In this document: positions 1 through 9,614 of the stretch, piece after piece
Numbering within the stretch: the first letter of the stretch is position 1
How the letters are laid out: each line of letters opens with the position of its first letter
NCBI RefSeq assembly: GCF_014219065.1
Contig: NZ_JACLGO010000002.1
Span: forward strand, 1 to 64,000
Reading direction: 5' to 3'
DNA length: 64,000 bases
Source of the DNA: Halopseudomonas xiamenensis
Lineage (GTDB): Bacteria; Pseudomonadota; Gammaproteobacteria; Pseudomonadales; Pseudomonadaceae
Notes under the pieces: generated by a model
Databases searched by the model: none
What the model was told of the DNA's origin: nothing
What the model saw: the letters and a program-made list of their open reading frames with translations, nothing else
Position numbers and translations under genes: made by a program

Positions 1-125
1 ACTATACGCACGCATCGGCTTTATGTTTTTCAACCATCGGAGCTTGCAACCGGGGAGGAGTCCCTATACGCAATGACGGTGTTTGCCAAAGGCGGTCAAG
101 GTGCCCACACACCGCAGCGTATTCC
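1..125. other. intergenic sequence downstream of phoU
   Basis: No convincing gene is seen here. The stretch lies past the 3' end of phoU and has no clear hairpin followed by a T-run. A gene may start beyond the left edge. Confidence 0.4.
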
Positions 126-875
126 TCAGTCAGCGTCTGGGGCCTGGCTCTGGTTGTTCTTCTGCACCTGCTCGGCCATGCGCTTGAGACCCAGATGGCG
201 GACGTTGGTGCCTTCGACCATATGGATCACGTGTTCGGCGACGTTGCGCGCGTGGTCACCGACCCGCTCCAGCGAACGCAGCACCCAGAGGATGTTCAGT
301 ACCCGGCTGATCGAGCGCGGGTCTTCCATCATGTAGGTGACCATCTCACGCATCGCGGTCTTGTATTCCTGGTCGACAATCTTGTCCTCGCGGGCCACTT
401 CCAGGGCCTGCTGGCTGTCGTAGCGGGCGAAGGAATCCAGTGACTGCTGCACCATCTTGTGCACGTGGTAGCCGATGTGCCGGCACTCCACGTAGCCACG
501 GGGCGCCTGGCCTTCCTCGATCAGGTGCAGCGCACGCCGGGCGATCTTCGAGGCTTCGTCGCCGATGCGCTCCAGATCGACGATGATCTTGCTGATGTTC
601 ACCACCAGACGCAGGTCGCTGGCCGCCGGTTGACGCCGCGCCAGGATGCGCATGCATTCCTCGTCGATCTGGCGCTCCATGGCGTTGGTAGCCTTGTCGT
701 TTTCGCGCACCTTGTCCGCCAATTGACCATCGGCCTCGATCAACGCGGTCACCGCGTCATGTACCTGCTTCTCGACCAGGCCGCCCATTTCCAGCAGGCG
801 CGTGCGCAGCGACTCCAGCTCCTCGTTGAACTGCTGGGAAATATGCTGCGTGAAGCTGTCTATGTCTTTATTCAT
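126..875 (-). CDS. phoU: phosphate transport system regulator PhoU
   Basis: Cytoplasmic protein of 249 aa that links the Pst transporter to the PhoR/PhoB two-component system and keeps the Pho regulon off when phosphate is ample. The protein is all-helical with two PhoU repeats. Each carries the metal-site type acidic pattern, seen as ERIGDEASKIA near residue 100 and ERVGDHARNVAEH near residue 205. Length is normal for the family. The ATG at 875 follows a GGGAGAG ribosome site. It is the last gene of the pst operon, 18 bases after pstB, as in most pseudomonads. phoB/phoR are not in the window. Confidence 0.97.
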   Translation of the reverse strand: MNKDIDSFTQHISQQFNEELESLRTRLLEMGGLVEKQVHDAVTALIEADGQLADKVRENDKATNAMERQIDEECMRILARRQPAASDLRLVVNISKIIVDLERIGDEASKIARRALHLIEEGQAPRGYVECRHIGYHVHKMVQQSLDSFARYDSQQALEVAREDKIVDQEYKTAMREMVTYMMEDPRSISRVLNILWVLRSLERVGDHARNVAEHVIHMVEGTNVRHLGLKRMAEQVQKNNQSQAPDAD

Positions 876-893
876 GGCGACTCTCCCCAGGGG

Positions 894-1727
894 TTAGCCG
901 TAGCGGCCGGTAATGTAGTCTTCGGTCTGTTTCTTGGTCGGATTGGTGAACAGCGTGTTGGTGTCGCCGAACTCGACCAGTTCGCCCATATACATGAAGG
1001 CAGTGTAATCCGATACGCGCGCGGCCTGCTGCATGTTGTGGGTCACGATGACGATGGTGAACTTTTCCTTCAGCTCGTTGATCAGTTCCTCGATCTTCAG
1101 CGTGGAGATCGGATCCAGAGCCGAGGCCGGCTCGTCGAGCAGCAGCACTTCCGGCTCCACGGCGATGGTGCGGGCGATCACCAGACGCTGCTGCTGACCA
1201 CCGGACAGGCCCAGTGCCGATTCATGCAGGCGATCCTTGACCTCGTCCCACAGCGCCGCGCCCTTGAGCGCCCACTCCACTACCTCGTCCAGCGTGCGCT
1301 TGCTGTTCACGCCCTGGATACGCAGGCCATAGGCGACGTTCTCGTAGATCGACTTGGGGAACGGGTTGGGCTTCTGGAACACCATGCCCACGCGCCGGCG
1401 CAGGTTGGAGACGTTCACACCCTTGGCGAAGATGTTCTTGCCGTCGAGCAGGATCTCGCCTTCGATACGGCAGCCATCGACCAGATCGTTCATCCGGTTG
1501 AAACAGCGCAGCAGGGTCGACTTGCCGCAGCCGGAGGGCCCGATGAAGGCGGTCACCCGGTTGCGCGGGATCTGAATGTTGACATCGAACAGCGCCTGCT
1601 TGTTGCCGTAGAACAGGCTCAGGCCGGGCACATCCAGGGCGATGGTTTCCTGATCCATGCTCAGTTCCTGCTGCGAGCGACCCAGGGCGCTCATATCCAT
1701 TGCATGGGTTTTGCTGCTATTGGACAT
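894..1727 (-). CDS. pstB: phosphate ABC transporter ATP-binding protein PstB
   Basis: ATPase that powers phosphate import by PstCA. Of its 277 residues, Walker A (GPSGCGKST) is at 63-71, a Q-loop glutamine at about 118, the ABC signature LSGGQQQR at 174-181 and Walker B LLLDEP at 195-200. The order and spacing are those of a complete ABC ATPase. The first 25 or so residues precede the ABC fold, and several in-frame Met codons (M10, M12, M24) could be the real start because the ribosome site at 1727 is weak. It sits between pstA and phoU in one operon. Confidence 0.97.
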   Translation of the reverse strand: MSNSSKTHAMDMSALGRSQQELSMDQETIALDVPGLSLFYGNKQALFDVNIQIPRNRVTAFIGPSGCGKSTLLRCFNRMNDLVDGCRIEGEILLDGKNIFAKGVNVSNLRRRVGMVFQKPNPFPKSIYENVAYGLRIQGVNSKRTLDEVVEWALKGAALWDEVKDRLHESALGLSGGQQQRLVIARTIAVEPEVLLLDEPASALDPISTLKIEELINELKEKFTIVIVTHNMQQAARVSDYTAFMYMGELVEFGDTNTLFTNPTKKQTEDYITGRYG

Positions 1728-1759
1728 AATCTGTATCCGCGTCGTAATGGTTGAGACGA

Positions 1760-3430
1760 TCAGTTTTCCAGCGCTTTGTATTTTTCGCGCAGATGGTTAC
1801 GTATCGCTACCGCCGAGAAGTTCAATGTGGCAATCACGCCCACCAGCAGCAATGCCGTGGCGTATACCAGCGGGCGTGCGGCCTCGACGTTGGGACTCTG
1901 GAAACCGACATCGTAGATATGGAAGCCCAGGTGCATGAACTTCTGATCCAGGTGCAGGTAGGGGTAGTTGCCATCCACCGCCAGCGACGGCGCCAGCTTG
2001 ACCACCCCGACCAGCATCAGCGGTGCCACCTCACCGGCGGCCCGGGCCACCGCCAGGATCAGGCCGGTCATCATCGCCGGACTGGACATCGGCAGGATGA
2101 TCTTCCACAGCGTTTCCGCCTTGGTCGCGCCCAGTGCCAGCGAACCCTCGCGCAGCGACCGCGGGATGCGCGTCAAGCCTTCCTCGGTGGACACGATCAC
2201 CACCGGCACCGTGAGCAGCGCCAGGGTCAGCGAGGCCCACAGCATGCCGCCGGTACCAAAGGTCGGCGCCGGCAGCGCCTCGGGGAAGAACAGCGAATCG
2301 ATGCTGCCGCCGAGGAAGTAGATGAAGAAGCCCAGGCCGAATACCCCGTAGACGATCGAAGGTACCCCGGCCAGGTTGTTCACCGCGATGCGGATCACCC
2401 GGGTGACCACGCCCTGCTTGGCGTACTCGCGCAGGTACACAGCCGCCAGTACGCCGAACGGGGTCACCACCACGGACATGATCAGCACCATCATCACCGT
2501 GCCGAAGATCGCCGGGAACACACCACCCTCGGTGTTGGCCTCGCGCGGCTCGTCGCTGACGAACTCCCACAGCTTGGCGAAGTAGTGACCGGTCTTCTGC
2601 AGCACGCCCATGCTGTTGGGCTGGAACACCCGCACCACCTTGCCCAGGCTGATTTCCTTCTCGCGGCCGTCCGGGACCCGCGCCATCAGGCTGTCGCGGT
2701 TGAACTGCTGGTACAGCTCCATCAGGTGCCGTTCCAGCTCGGCATACTCATTGTTCAGCGCGGTACGCTCGGCATTCAACTCCGCCTCGCGCTCCGGGGT
2801 CAGCTCGTTGCGCAGCTCATAGCCCCGCTCGCGCAGACGCAGACGCTCCAGACCGGCGTTGATGCGGCCGATCTCCTGCTTCTCCAGGTGCTTGATATCG
2901 TCCTGGATAGCCAGTGCGCGCTTGACCGCCTGCTGCAGCGCCGGCCAGGCCTGCTCACCCTGCGCGATGATCTCGCCATTCTGGCGCACGTCCACCAGGT
3001 AGCCATAGAAGTTGCCCCACTCGCGGCGCTCGATGACGATGACATCTTCCGGGGTGCGGGTGTTCTCCAGCCATTCGCCGACGATCCAGCGGAAATCCGC
3101 GCCATACAGATCGCGGTTGCCGACCTTGATCAGCTCACGCTCCATGAAGCCGTCACGCTCCGGGTCCACCGGCAGGCCGGCGCCGGCCAGACGCGCGGTG
3201 GGCACATCTTCGCGGGAGTTGACCTCGCCCATGATGACCAGCGCTTCCTGGCCGGGGATGCGATATTCCGCCTCGATCACATCCGACGGCCAGAAGTGGC
3301 TCAGGCCACGCACGGCGATCAGCAGCAGCAGGCCGATGGTCATGACCACGGCAATCGCCACCGCGCCGGCATTCATCCAGATCCACGGATTGCCGCTCTT
3401 GCACCAGGCTTTGAAAGTATTCTGTTTCAC
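1760..3430 (-). CDS. pstA: phosphate ABC transporter permease PstA (long form)
   Basis: Inner-membrane permease subunit of the high-affinity phosphate importer. The 556 aa are nearly twice the E. coli PstA length. One membrane segment at about 20-42 is followed by a roughly 250-residue soluble, coiled-coil-rich extension (about 50-300). The typical BPD permease domain follows, with an EAA-type loop ([14 protein letters not shown]...LPMSSPAM) at about 430-455. Long PstA proteins are usual in Pseudomonas, so this is not a fusion artefact. The start is GTG, nine bases after AGGA. It lies 26 bases after pstC. Confidence 0.95.
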   Translation of the reverse strand: MKQNTFKAWCKSGNPWIWMNAGAVAIAVVMTIGLLLLIAVRGLSHFWPSDVIEAEYRIPGQEALVIMGEVNSREDVPTARLAGAGLPVDPERDGFMERELIKVGNRDLYGADFRWIVGEWLENTRTPEDVIVIERREWGNFYGYLVDVRQNGEIIAQGEQAWPALQQAVKRALAIQDDIKHLEKQEIGRINAGLERLRLRERGYELRNELTPEREAELNAERTALNNEYAELERHLMELYQQFNRDSLMARVPDGREKEISLGKVVRVFQPNSMGVLQKTGHYFAKLWEFVSDEPREANTEGGVFPAIFGTVMMVLIMSVVVTPFGVLAAVYLREYAKQGVVTRVIRIAVNNLAGVPSIVYGVFGLGFFIYFLGGSIDSLFFPEALPAPTFGTGGMLWASLTLALLTVPVVIVSTEEGLTRIPRSLREGSLALGATKAETLWKIILPMSSPAMMTGLILAVARAAGEVAPLMLVGVVKLAPSLAVDGNYPYLHLDQKFMHLGFHIYDVGFQSPNVEAARPLVYATALLLVGVIATLNFSAVAIRNHLREKYKALEN

Positions 3431-3456
3431 TGTGTCGATTCCTGTTGTCCGTGGGC

Positions 3457-5733
3457 CTAGAGCGATGCGTACTTCTTGCGCAGGCGCTGACGGATCAGTT
3501 CAGCCAAGGTGTTCATCACGAAGGTGAAACTCAGCAGCACCAGCGCCGCCAGGAACAGCACCCGGTAGTGGGTACTGCCGACCTCGGACTCGGGCATTTC
3601 CACGGCGATGTTGGCCGACAGGGTACGCATGCCCTCGAAGATGTTCATGTCCATGATCGCGGTGTTGCCGGTGGCCATCAGCACGATCATGGTTTCACCC
3701 ACGGCGCGGCCCATGCCGATCATCACCGCCGAGAAGATCCCCGGGCTGGCGGTGAGGATGACCACCTTGCTCATGGTCTGCCAGGGCGTGGCGCCGAGTG
3801 CCAGCGAACCCTGGGTCAGGTGGCGCGGCACGCTGAACACCGCGTCCTCGGCAATCGAGAAGATCGTCGGGATCACCGCAAAGCCCATTGCCAGGCCAAC
3901 CACCAGGGCGTTGCGCTGGTCGAAGTTGATGCCCATCTCATGGGTCAGGAACACCCGCATGTCACCGCCGAAGAACCAGGCTTCGAGGTAGATGCTCATG
4001 TGGAAACACAGCCAGCCGATGACCAGCAGCACCGGGACCAGCAACAACGCTTCCCAGCCATCGGGCACCAGGAAGCGCACCTTCTCCGGCATCTTGCTCC
4101 AGGCGAAGGCGAAGGCCAGGAAGGCGATCGGCGTGAGGATCAGCAGGCTGACCACGCCCGGCAGGTTGGCCTCGAGGAAGGGCGCCAGCCACAACCCGGC
4201 GAGAAAACCGAGAATCACCGTCGGCAGCGCTTCCATCAGCTCGATCACCGGCTTGACCTTGCGGCGCATCGCCGGGGCCATGAAGTAGGCGGTGTACACG
4301 GCTGCGGCAATCGCCAACGGGGTTGCCAGGATCATCGCGTAGAAGGCGGCCTTGAGCGTACCGAAGGTCAGCGGCGAGAGGCTCAGCTTGGGCTCGAACT
4401 CGGTGGTTCCGGAGCTCGACTGCCAGATGTAGTCGGGCTCGGGATAGCTTTCATACCAGACCTTGCCCCACAGCGCCGACCAGGAGATTTCCGGGTGCGG
4501 GTTGTCGACCTTCCAGAAGCTGATCTGGCCATCGGCATGCTCGACCAGCAGATCGCCGGCACGCGGTCCGATGCTGTAGGCCGACACCGGGCCCTGGTCC
4601 ACTGGCTGAACCATCAGGTTCTGGTGTGCAGTGGTGTTGTAGAAGCCCAGCCGGCCCTGGTCATCGGCGGCCAGGAACACCTTGCGCCGCTCCTCGGCGC
4701 GGATATCGCGGATGGCGTTACCCTTCTGCGCATCGAAGCTGCGGATATGCGTCAGCTTCGAGGTACCTTCGCCGCGGACCATGAACCACTGGGCCAGGTT
4801 GCCCTGGTTGTCGCCGATGATCAGCGAAATGCCGCCCAGCAACAGATTGGCCGAGGTCACCTTGCGACCGGCCCCTTCGACCACCGCATAGCGCTCCAGC
4901 AGGTTACCGTCCTGGCGCAGCGCGTAGACGTTGACGTACTGGTCGCCATTGAACACATACATCCACTGCAGCAGCGGGTCGACCAGGATCTTCTGGATAT
5001 CGCCACTGACCGGCGCCAGCGGGATTTGCCGGCGGTCCATGCTGACCTCACCGGTCATCAGGTTCTCGCGGCTGCTGATACGGGTATAGATGAGTTCACG
5101 GCCGACACTGCCGACCAGCGCCATGTTGTCGCCGTTGACCCGCAGCGTCACGCTGTCCAACGCGCGTCCCTGTTCGTCCAGGGTCATGGGCTCACTGCCA
5201 TAGGGGTAGACCAGCGAGGGGGTGATCAGGCGCTTGTCATCCGGGTAGGTGACCCGGTAGTCGTGGCGGCCGATGATGACCTGGCCGTTGCTCAGGCCCA
5301 CCACGAACTGGCGCGAGGTGGGGCTTTCCATGTTGAAGCTGGTGATCTGCACACCAGCAGGGATCGGTAGTTGCTGCTCGCTGATCAGCGAGCCGTCAGC
5401 GGTACGGAAGAATGCCAGCTGGCCACTGTCGGCCAGACGCACGGCGACCTCGGCCTGCTCCTCCATGGCCAACAGCAATGGCGCACCACTGTCGGCAGCC
5501 CAGCTCGGCTGGTAGCGGGTGCGCTCCTCCAGGTCGGCACCACTGAACAGTGGCAGCACCTCGGACAGCAGGTAGAGGAAGATCAGCAAGATGGCAGCAA
5601 TCACACCCAGGCCACCAACCGCCACATACCAGCGGGTGAAGTGATCCTTGAAGTGACGTACCTTGCGGTGGCGTTGCATCGCTTTGGTGTCAAAGTCGAT
5701 ACGGGTGTCTTGGGGTGATGATTGCATAGTCAT
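3457..5733 (-). CDS. pstC: phosphate ABC transporter permease PstC (long form)
   Basis: Second permease subunit of the phosphate importer, 758 aa against about 320 in E. coli. A membrane segment at about 37-60 is followed by a periplasmic domain of some 380 residues with beta-propeller-like short repeats. About five membrane spans follow, with the EAA loop [24 protein letters not shown] near residue 640. The start could be the ATG at 5733 or the one two codons later. The long periplasmic domain is known from other pseudomonad PstC proteins and its role is not settled. A terminator-like hairpin separates it from pstS upstream. Confidence 0.95.
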   Translation of the reverse strand: MTMQSSPQDTRIDFDTKAMQRHRKVRHFKDHFTRWYVAVGGLGVIAAILLIFLYLLSEVLPLFSGADLEERTRYQPSWAADSGAPLLLAMEEQAEVAVRLADSGQLAFFRTADGSLISEQQLPIPAGVQITSFNMESPTSRQFVVGLSNGQVIIGRHDYRVTYPDDKRLITPSLVYPYGSEPMTLDEQGRALDSVTLRVNGDNMALVGSVGRELIYTRISSRENLMTGEVSMDRRQIPLAPVSGDIQKILVDPLLQWMYVFNGDQYVNVYALRQDGNLLERYAVVEGAGRKVTSANLLLGGISLIIGDNQGNLAQWFMVRGEGTSKLTHIRSFDAQKGNAIRDIRAEERRKVFLAADDQGRLGFYNTTAHQNLMVQPVDQGPVSAYSIGPRAGDLLVEHADGQISFWKVDNPHPEISWSALWGKVWYESYPEPDYIWQSSSGTTEFEPKLSLSPLTFGTLKAAFYAMILATPLAIAAAVYTAYFMAPAMRRKVKPVIELMEALPTVILGFLAGLWLAPFLEANLPGVVSLLILTPIAFLAFAFAWSKMPEKVRFLVPDGWEALLLVPVLLVIGWLCFHMSIYLEAWFFGGDMRVFLTHEMGINFDQRNALVVGLAMGFAVIPTIFSIAEDAVFSVPRHLTQGSLALGATPWQTMSKVVILTASPGIFSAVMIGMGRAVGETMIVLMATGNTAIMDMNIFEGMRTLSANIAVEMPESEVGSTHYRVLFLAALVLLSFTFVMNTLAELIRQRLRKKYASL

Positions 5734-5784
5734 GGCCGCACACCCTACAGGGTCAATATGACAGATTAATTACAGAACCAAGGC

Positions 5785-5815
5785 AAAAAAGGGGTGTGCT
5801 CGATGCACACCCCTT
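5785..5815 (-). terminator. intrinsic terminator/attenuator between pstS and pstC
   Basis: An 11-bp perfect stem (AAGGGGTGTGC / GCACACCCCTT, loop of 5) is followed on the minus strand by a run of six T. It lies directly after pstS and before pstC, so it probably stops most transcripts and lets only part read through into pstCAB-phoU. That would give more binding protein than permease. Confidence 0.88.
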
Positions 5816-5850
5816 GGGCTGGGCAATCCATCGCCCTCGCAGTCCTTCGC

Positions 5851-6822
5851 TTACATGCCAAGCTCTTCGTAGACCTTGTCCACGACACGCTTGGGCATCG
5901 GCACATAGCCGTCCTTGAATACCACTTCCTGGCCTTCCTTCGACAGCATCAGCTTGACGAATTCACGCTCCAGGGGCGCCAGCTCGCGGTTCGGCGCCTT
6001 GTTCACGTAGACGTACAGGAAGCGCGACAGCGGGTAGTTGCCGGAAACGGCGTTTTCCGCAGTGGCGTCGATGTATTCTTCACCTTCAGCGGCGGCCAGC
6101 GGTACGGTACGGACGCTGGAGGTGCGGTAGCCGATACCGGAGTAGCCGATGGCGTTCAGCGACTGGCTGATCGACTGCACCACGGAGGCGGAGCCGGGCT
6201 GCTCATTCACACCGTTCTTGAAGTCACCCTTGCACAGGGCTTCTTCCTTGAAGTAACCATAGGTGCCGGAAACCGAGTTGCGACCGTACAGCTGGATGTC
6301 GCGGTTGGCCCACTGGCCATCCAGGCCAGCCTGGCCCCAGGTGGTGATGTTGCTGTCATGACCGCACAGGCGGGTGGAAGAGAACACCGCGTCCAGCTCG
6401 GCCATGGTCAGGCCCTTGATCGGGTTGTCCTTGTGCGCGAATACGGCCAGGGCATCGATGGCGACGGGAATCTCGACTGGCTTGTAGCCGTACTTCTCTT
6501 CGAAGGCCTGCAGCTCGCTGTCCTTCATCTTGCGACTCATCGGCGCCAGGCTGGAGGTGCCTTCGGTCAGAGCCGGCGGCGCAGTGGAGGAACCGGCGGC
6601 CTGGATCTGTACGTTGACGTTCGGGTAGTGGCGTTTGAACTCTTCGGCCCACAGGGTCATCATGTTGGCCAGTGAGTCGGAACCAACGCTGGACAGGTTG
6701 CCGGACACACCGCCAACACGCTCATAGCTCTTCAGACTCGGATCAACATCGGCAAAACTGCTGCCTGCGGCCATCCCGGCAGCGGCAACAGCAATAGCGG
6801 CGCACAGTCGCTTCATTTTCAT
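5851..6822 (-). CDS. pstS: phosphate-binding periplasmic protein PstS
   Basis: Periplasmic binding protein that captures phosphate for PstCAB. The start chosen is the ATG at 6822, because an AGGAG site lies six bases upstream. An upstream in-frame ATG at 6885 would overlap the PhoB repeats. The 323-aa product has a signal peptide ([16 protein letters not shown]..., cleavage likely after SSFA). Phosphate-binding loops are visible as [19 protein letters not shown] and [10 protein letters not shown]. First gene of the Pho-controlled operon. Confidence 0.97.
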   Translation of the reverse strand: MKMKRLCAAIAVAAAGMAAGSSFADVDPSLKSYERVGGVSGNLSSVGSDSLANMMTLWAEEFKRHYPNVNVQIQAAGSSTAPPALTEGTSSLAPMSRKMKDSELQAFEEKYGYKPVEIPVAIDALAVFAHKDNPIKGLTMAELDAVFSSTRLCGHDSNITTWGQAGLDGQWANRDIQLYGRNSVSGTYGYFKEEALCKGDFKNGVNEQPGSASVVQSISQSLNAIGYSGIGYRTSSVRTVPLAAAEGEEYIDATAENAVSGNYPLSRFLYVYVNKAPNRELAPLEREFVKLMLSKEGQEVVFKDGYVPMPKRVVDKVYEELGM

Positions 6823-6846
6823 GTCTTTCTCCTGGTGAGGTAGTGT

Positions 6847-6907
6847 TAGCAACACGCGACTCAGTATCAGCAGTCGATGTGACAACTCTATTCAAGGATT
6901 ATGACAA
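6847..6907 (-). promoter_or_regulatory. PhoB box array and promoter of pstS
   Basis: On the minus strand three units sit exactly 11 bases apart: TTGTCAT (6901-6907), CTTGAAT (6890-6896, weak) and TTGTCAC (6879-6885). The known PhoB consensus is CTGTCAT-N4-CTGTCAT. Ten bases after the last unit is GATACT (about 6863-6868), a fair -10, as in PhoB-activated promoters that lack a -35. Confidence 0.85.
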
Positions 6908-6961
6908 TCAGGTTAAAAACAACTGTCGTTGTGCCGCCATGTTTTTTGACTGTTTTCAGCG

Positions 6962-6990
6962 TTGAGCGACTCGGCGCAATCCCTTAAGAT
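6962..6990 (+). promoter_or_regulatory. candidate sigma-70 promoter of the thioesterase gene
   Basis: TTGAGC (6962-6967) and TAAGAT (6985-6990) are spaced by 17 bases, about 80 bases before the thioesterase start. Both boxes are partial matches. Confidence 0.45.
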
Positions 6991-7070
6991 ACGCGGGCTC
7001 GTGTTGTCAACGACCATCACCGCTGTTTATCCAGCATGCACAACAACTACAACATCATCCAGAGTAGTTC

Positions 7071-7463
7071 ATGCAAGACTTAGATCAAGACCCGGTGCCA
7101 AGGGGGGAACTGGCACTCAAAATCACCGCCCTGCCGCGCGACTGCAACAGTTTCGGCGACATCTACGGCGGCTGGCTGGTAGGCCAGATGGACATTGCCG
7201 GCACCAGCACCGCAGCGCGCATCGCCCGCGGCCGGGTAGCCACCGTGGCCATCGACCGCATGGGCTTCATGGTACCGGTACCGGTCGGCGCCCAGCTCGG
7301 CTTCCATTGCCAGGTGCAGGACATCGGCCGCAGCTCGATCACCATCCTGGTCGAAGTCTGGAGCGAAGACCACAGCCACGACGAAAGCCGCAAGGTGACC
7401 GAAGCCACCTTCGTCTTCGTCGCCATCGACGATCGCGGGCGGACGCGGGTCATTCCGAGCTGA
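7071..7463 (+). CDS. acyl-CoA thioesterase, YciA/BFIT hotdog family
   Basis: Hydrolyses acyl-CoA to free acid and CoA in the cytoplasm. The 130-aa protein is a single hotdog domain. It has the YciA hallmark GDIYGGWLVGQMDIAG at about 29-44, with the conserved Asp in the MDIAG turn, and a basic cluster (ESRKVTEATFVFVAID) near the C-terminus. Length fits the family. It is transcribed alone, divergent from pstS. Chain-length preference cannot be read from the sequence. Confidence 0.9.
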   Translation: MQDLDQDPVPRGELALKITALPRDCNSFGDIYGGWLVGQMDIAGTSTAARIARGRVATVAIDRMGFMVPVPVGAQLGFHCQVQDIGRSSITILVEVWSEDHSHDESRKVTEATFVFVAIDDRGRTRVIPS

Positions 7464-7557
7464 TCCTGGGTTGTCGAGCATCCGCTCGACGACAGGAGCT
7501 TGCAGCCACCTCAAGACCACAGGGCGAAACGCAAGGGCGTTACGCCTCCGGGGCATC
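7464..7557. repeat. two adjacent hairpins between convergent genes
   Basis: GTCGAGC-ATCC-GCTCGAC (near 7473-7490) and GGCGAAACGC-AAGG-GCGTTACGCC (about 7523-7546) form two stems in the gap. There is no T-run, so these look more like repeat-type palindromes than classic terminators. A related core TGTCGTCGAGCG...GACAACCC recurs at 28189-28207. Confidence 0.5.
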
Positions 7558-8466
7558 CTACTGCGGATAACCCGCGTAGGAGTGCTTGAGCGTCGCGTGG
7601 TTGAGCAGCATTTCCGCCTTCAACTGACTGCCATCGGCGGAATAGATGCGGGTACGAATCCAGTAGGACTCGGTACGCTTGCTCTCCGACAATGCCACCA
7701 CTTCCCGGCGAATCAGATAGTCCTCACCGACGAACAAGGGTCCGTCGACCATGCGGATTTCCTGATCGGCGAACAGCCCCACCACCGGCTGCTTGACCGG
7801 GAAAGCCGCCTGCGCACTGCTGTATTCAGCCAGCACGCTGACCATTTCCAACGGAATGATCGCCCGCCCCCAGGGAGAACCCTCCGCGCTGGAATACCAG
7901 GGTGAGTTCTCGGTGATGCGCTCCAGCTTCTGGTTCAGCGAGAACGGATACAGATTGCCCATATGCTGGTCGGCGTCCATGCGCACCTGCTCATCCGCGG
8001 CGCCCTGCATACCCACATGCAGATCGGCCAGGATAACCAGGCGCTCCGGCGGCCGCAGCCTGGCCATGCGCTCATCCAGCAGGGTGGGACCGTCATCCGG
8101 CCCCAGGCTGGCACTGGCTTCCAGTACGGCTGTGCCATCGGCCTTCTCCGCCCAGCAGCGCACCCGGTTGGCGCCCGGCGCTGGCCGCTCGACAAAGGCC
8201 CGGACCTGCTCGCCTTCCACCACCATGTTCTGGAAATGCGCGGAGAAACAGCCACGCTCGAACCACGCCTGCCCCCAGATCTCGGCCAGCAGGGGAACGA
8301 ACTGGCTGAAATGGGTCGGTCCTTCGATCGGCCCGGCGCGGAAGCCGAGCTTTTCCGCCATATCGTCATCGTGGATCGAGGTATGGCCGCTGTATTCCTG
8401 GTCCGCCAGCATCTGCTTGGGTTCGCGCAACGGGCCGCACAGGTAAAGAGGGGTATCGAAACTCAT
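7558..8466 (-). CDS. conserved protein with hotdog/MaoC-like dehydratase features
   Basis: No firm function. The 302-aa protein has an N-terminal segment with the pattern D-x-E-YSGHTSIHDDDMAEKLGF...GPTHFSQFVPL at about 22-60, as in double-hotdog MaoC-like proteins. A second half has ITREV/VALSESKRTESYWIRTRIY-type hotdog strands. There is no signal peptide or membrane span. It is 14 bases downstream of a nitronate monooxygenase gene and probably co-transcribed, which suggests a shared small-molecule oxidation or CoA-ester pathway. That link is inference. Confidence 0.75.
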   Translation of the reverse strand: MSFDTPLYLCGPLREPKQMLADQEYSGHTSIHDDDMAEKLGFRAGPIEGPTHFSQFVPLLAEIWGQAWFERGCFSAHFQNMVVEGEQVRAFVERPAPGANRVRCWAEKADGTAVLEASASLGPDDGPTLLDERMARLRPPERLVILADLHVGMQGAADEQVRMDADQHMGNLYPFSLNQKLERITENSPWYSSAEGSPWGRAIIPLEMVSVLAEYSSAQAAFPVKQPVVGLFADQEIRMVDGPLFVGEDYLIRREVVALSESKRTESYWIRTRIYSADGSQLKAEMLLNHATLKHSYAGYPQ

Positions 8467-8480
8467 GTCCAGCCTCCTTC

Positions 8481-9458
8481 TCAGCCGTTGATCATCTTGG
8501 TCAGCCGCTCGCGAATGATGCCTTCGGCTTCAGCCATGATGCGGTCGATCAATTCCTGCACGCTGGGGATGTCATGGATCAGGCCAGCCACCATGCCACA
8601 GGACCAGGCCCCGGCATCCATCTCGCCGGTCTTCATGATGCGCGGATAGACACCGGCGACTTCCTCGACGATGTCCTCGAACTTGATCGACGCACCCAGG
8701 CGTTTTTCCTTCTCCAGCAGACGTTCGACCGCGGCGTTGTTCATCACCCGCTCGGTATTGCGCAGCGGGCGCATGACCAGCCGGGTATCCAGCTCGCTGG
8801 CGGCAACGATGGCCTGCTTGACGTTCTCGTGTACCGGCGCCTCCTGGGTGGCGATAAAGCGCGTGCCCATGTTCATGCCCTCGGCGCCCAGTGCCAGCGC
8901 GGCGGCCAGCGAGCGTCCGTCAGCCATGCCGCCGGAGGCGACGAAGGGGATCTTCAGCTCCTCGGCGGCGCGCGGCAGCAGGATGAAGTTCGGCACATCA
9001 TCCTCACCGGGATGGCCACCGCACTCGAAGCCATCCACGCTCACCGCGTCACAACCGATAGCCTCGGCCTTGAGGGCATGGCGCACCGCGGTGCACTTGT
9101 GGATCACCTTGATGCCGTTTTCCTTGAGAATCGGCAGCCACTTGGCCGGGTTGTTGCCCGCGGTTTCCACCGCCTTGACCCCACCCTTGATGATCGCCTC
9201 GATATAGCCCGGATAATCCGGCTGCTTGACCGATGGCAGGAAGGTCAGATTGACGCCGAAAGGCTTGTCGGTCATCTCCCGGCAACGGCGGATTTCCTCG
9301 GCCAGCGCCTCGGGGCTGGGCTGGGTCAGCGCGGTGATGATGCCCAGCCCGCCGGCATTGGCCACGGCTGCGGCGAGTTCGGCATAGCCGACGTGGTGCA
9401 TACCGCCCTGGATGATGGGGTGCTCGATACCGAAGAGTTCTGTGATTCTGGTTTTCAT
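8481..9458 (-). CDS. nitronate monooxygenase (2-nitropropane dioxygenase family)
   Basis: FMN-dependent flavoenzyme of the TIM-barrel NMO family, which oxidises alkyl nitronates such as propionate-3-nitronate. The 325 residues start with the FMN-binding strand PIIQGGMHHVGYAELAAAV (about 14-33). The GIITA loop and the active-site motif FECGGHPGEDDV (His at about 149) follow, then the phosphate-binding ASGGMADGRSLAAALALGAEGMNMGTRF region. Length is right for the family. Some relatives act as enoyl reductases, so the substrate is open. It heads a two-gene operon with the hotdog-like protein. Confidence 0.9.
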   Translation of the reverse strand: MKTRITELFGIEHPIIQGGMHHVGYAELAAAVANAGGLGIITALTQPSPEALAEEIRRCREMTDKPFGVNLTFLPSVKQPDYPGYIEAIIKGGVKAVETAGNNPAKWLPILKENGIKVIHKCTAVRHALKAEAIGCDAVSVDGFECGGHPGEDDVPNFILLPRAAEELKIPFVASGGMADGRSLAAALALGAEGMNMGTRFIATQEAPVHENVKQAIVAASELDTRLVMRPLRNTERVMNNAAVERLLEKEKRLGASIKFEDIVEEVAGVYPRIMKTGEMDAGAWSCGMVAGLIHDIPSVQELIDRIMAEAEGIIRERLTKMING

Positions 9459-9578
9459 GGATACCTGCCGAGTCGAGTTGGCAGCACGCCGAGCGTGCCT
9501 CTTGCAATGTCGACTGAGTGTAGGCGGCCCATGCGGGCAAACACCAGATTGAGGGGGTATTCAGCAGGTTTATGGGTA

Positions 9579-9599
9579 GGCCACCCGGGGCGGGTGGCC
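9579..9599 (-). terminator. terminator-like hairpin after the entericidin gene
   Basis: Perfect 9-bp stem GGCCACCCG / CGGGTGGCC with a 3-base loop, a short way past the stop codon. A T-run is lacking, so it may be only a structural hairpin. Confidence 0.5.
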
Positions 9600-9614
9600 G
9601 TGCCTTCTACAGGA

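Noticed and set aside
1751-5370. Two very long plus-strand reading frames (569 and 641 codons) over pstA and pstC
   Set aside because: They are antisense to clear pst genes, have His/Arg/Gln-rich low-complexity translations and match no family. GC-rich DNA often keeps the opposite strand open.
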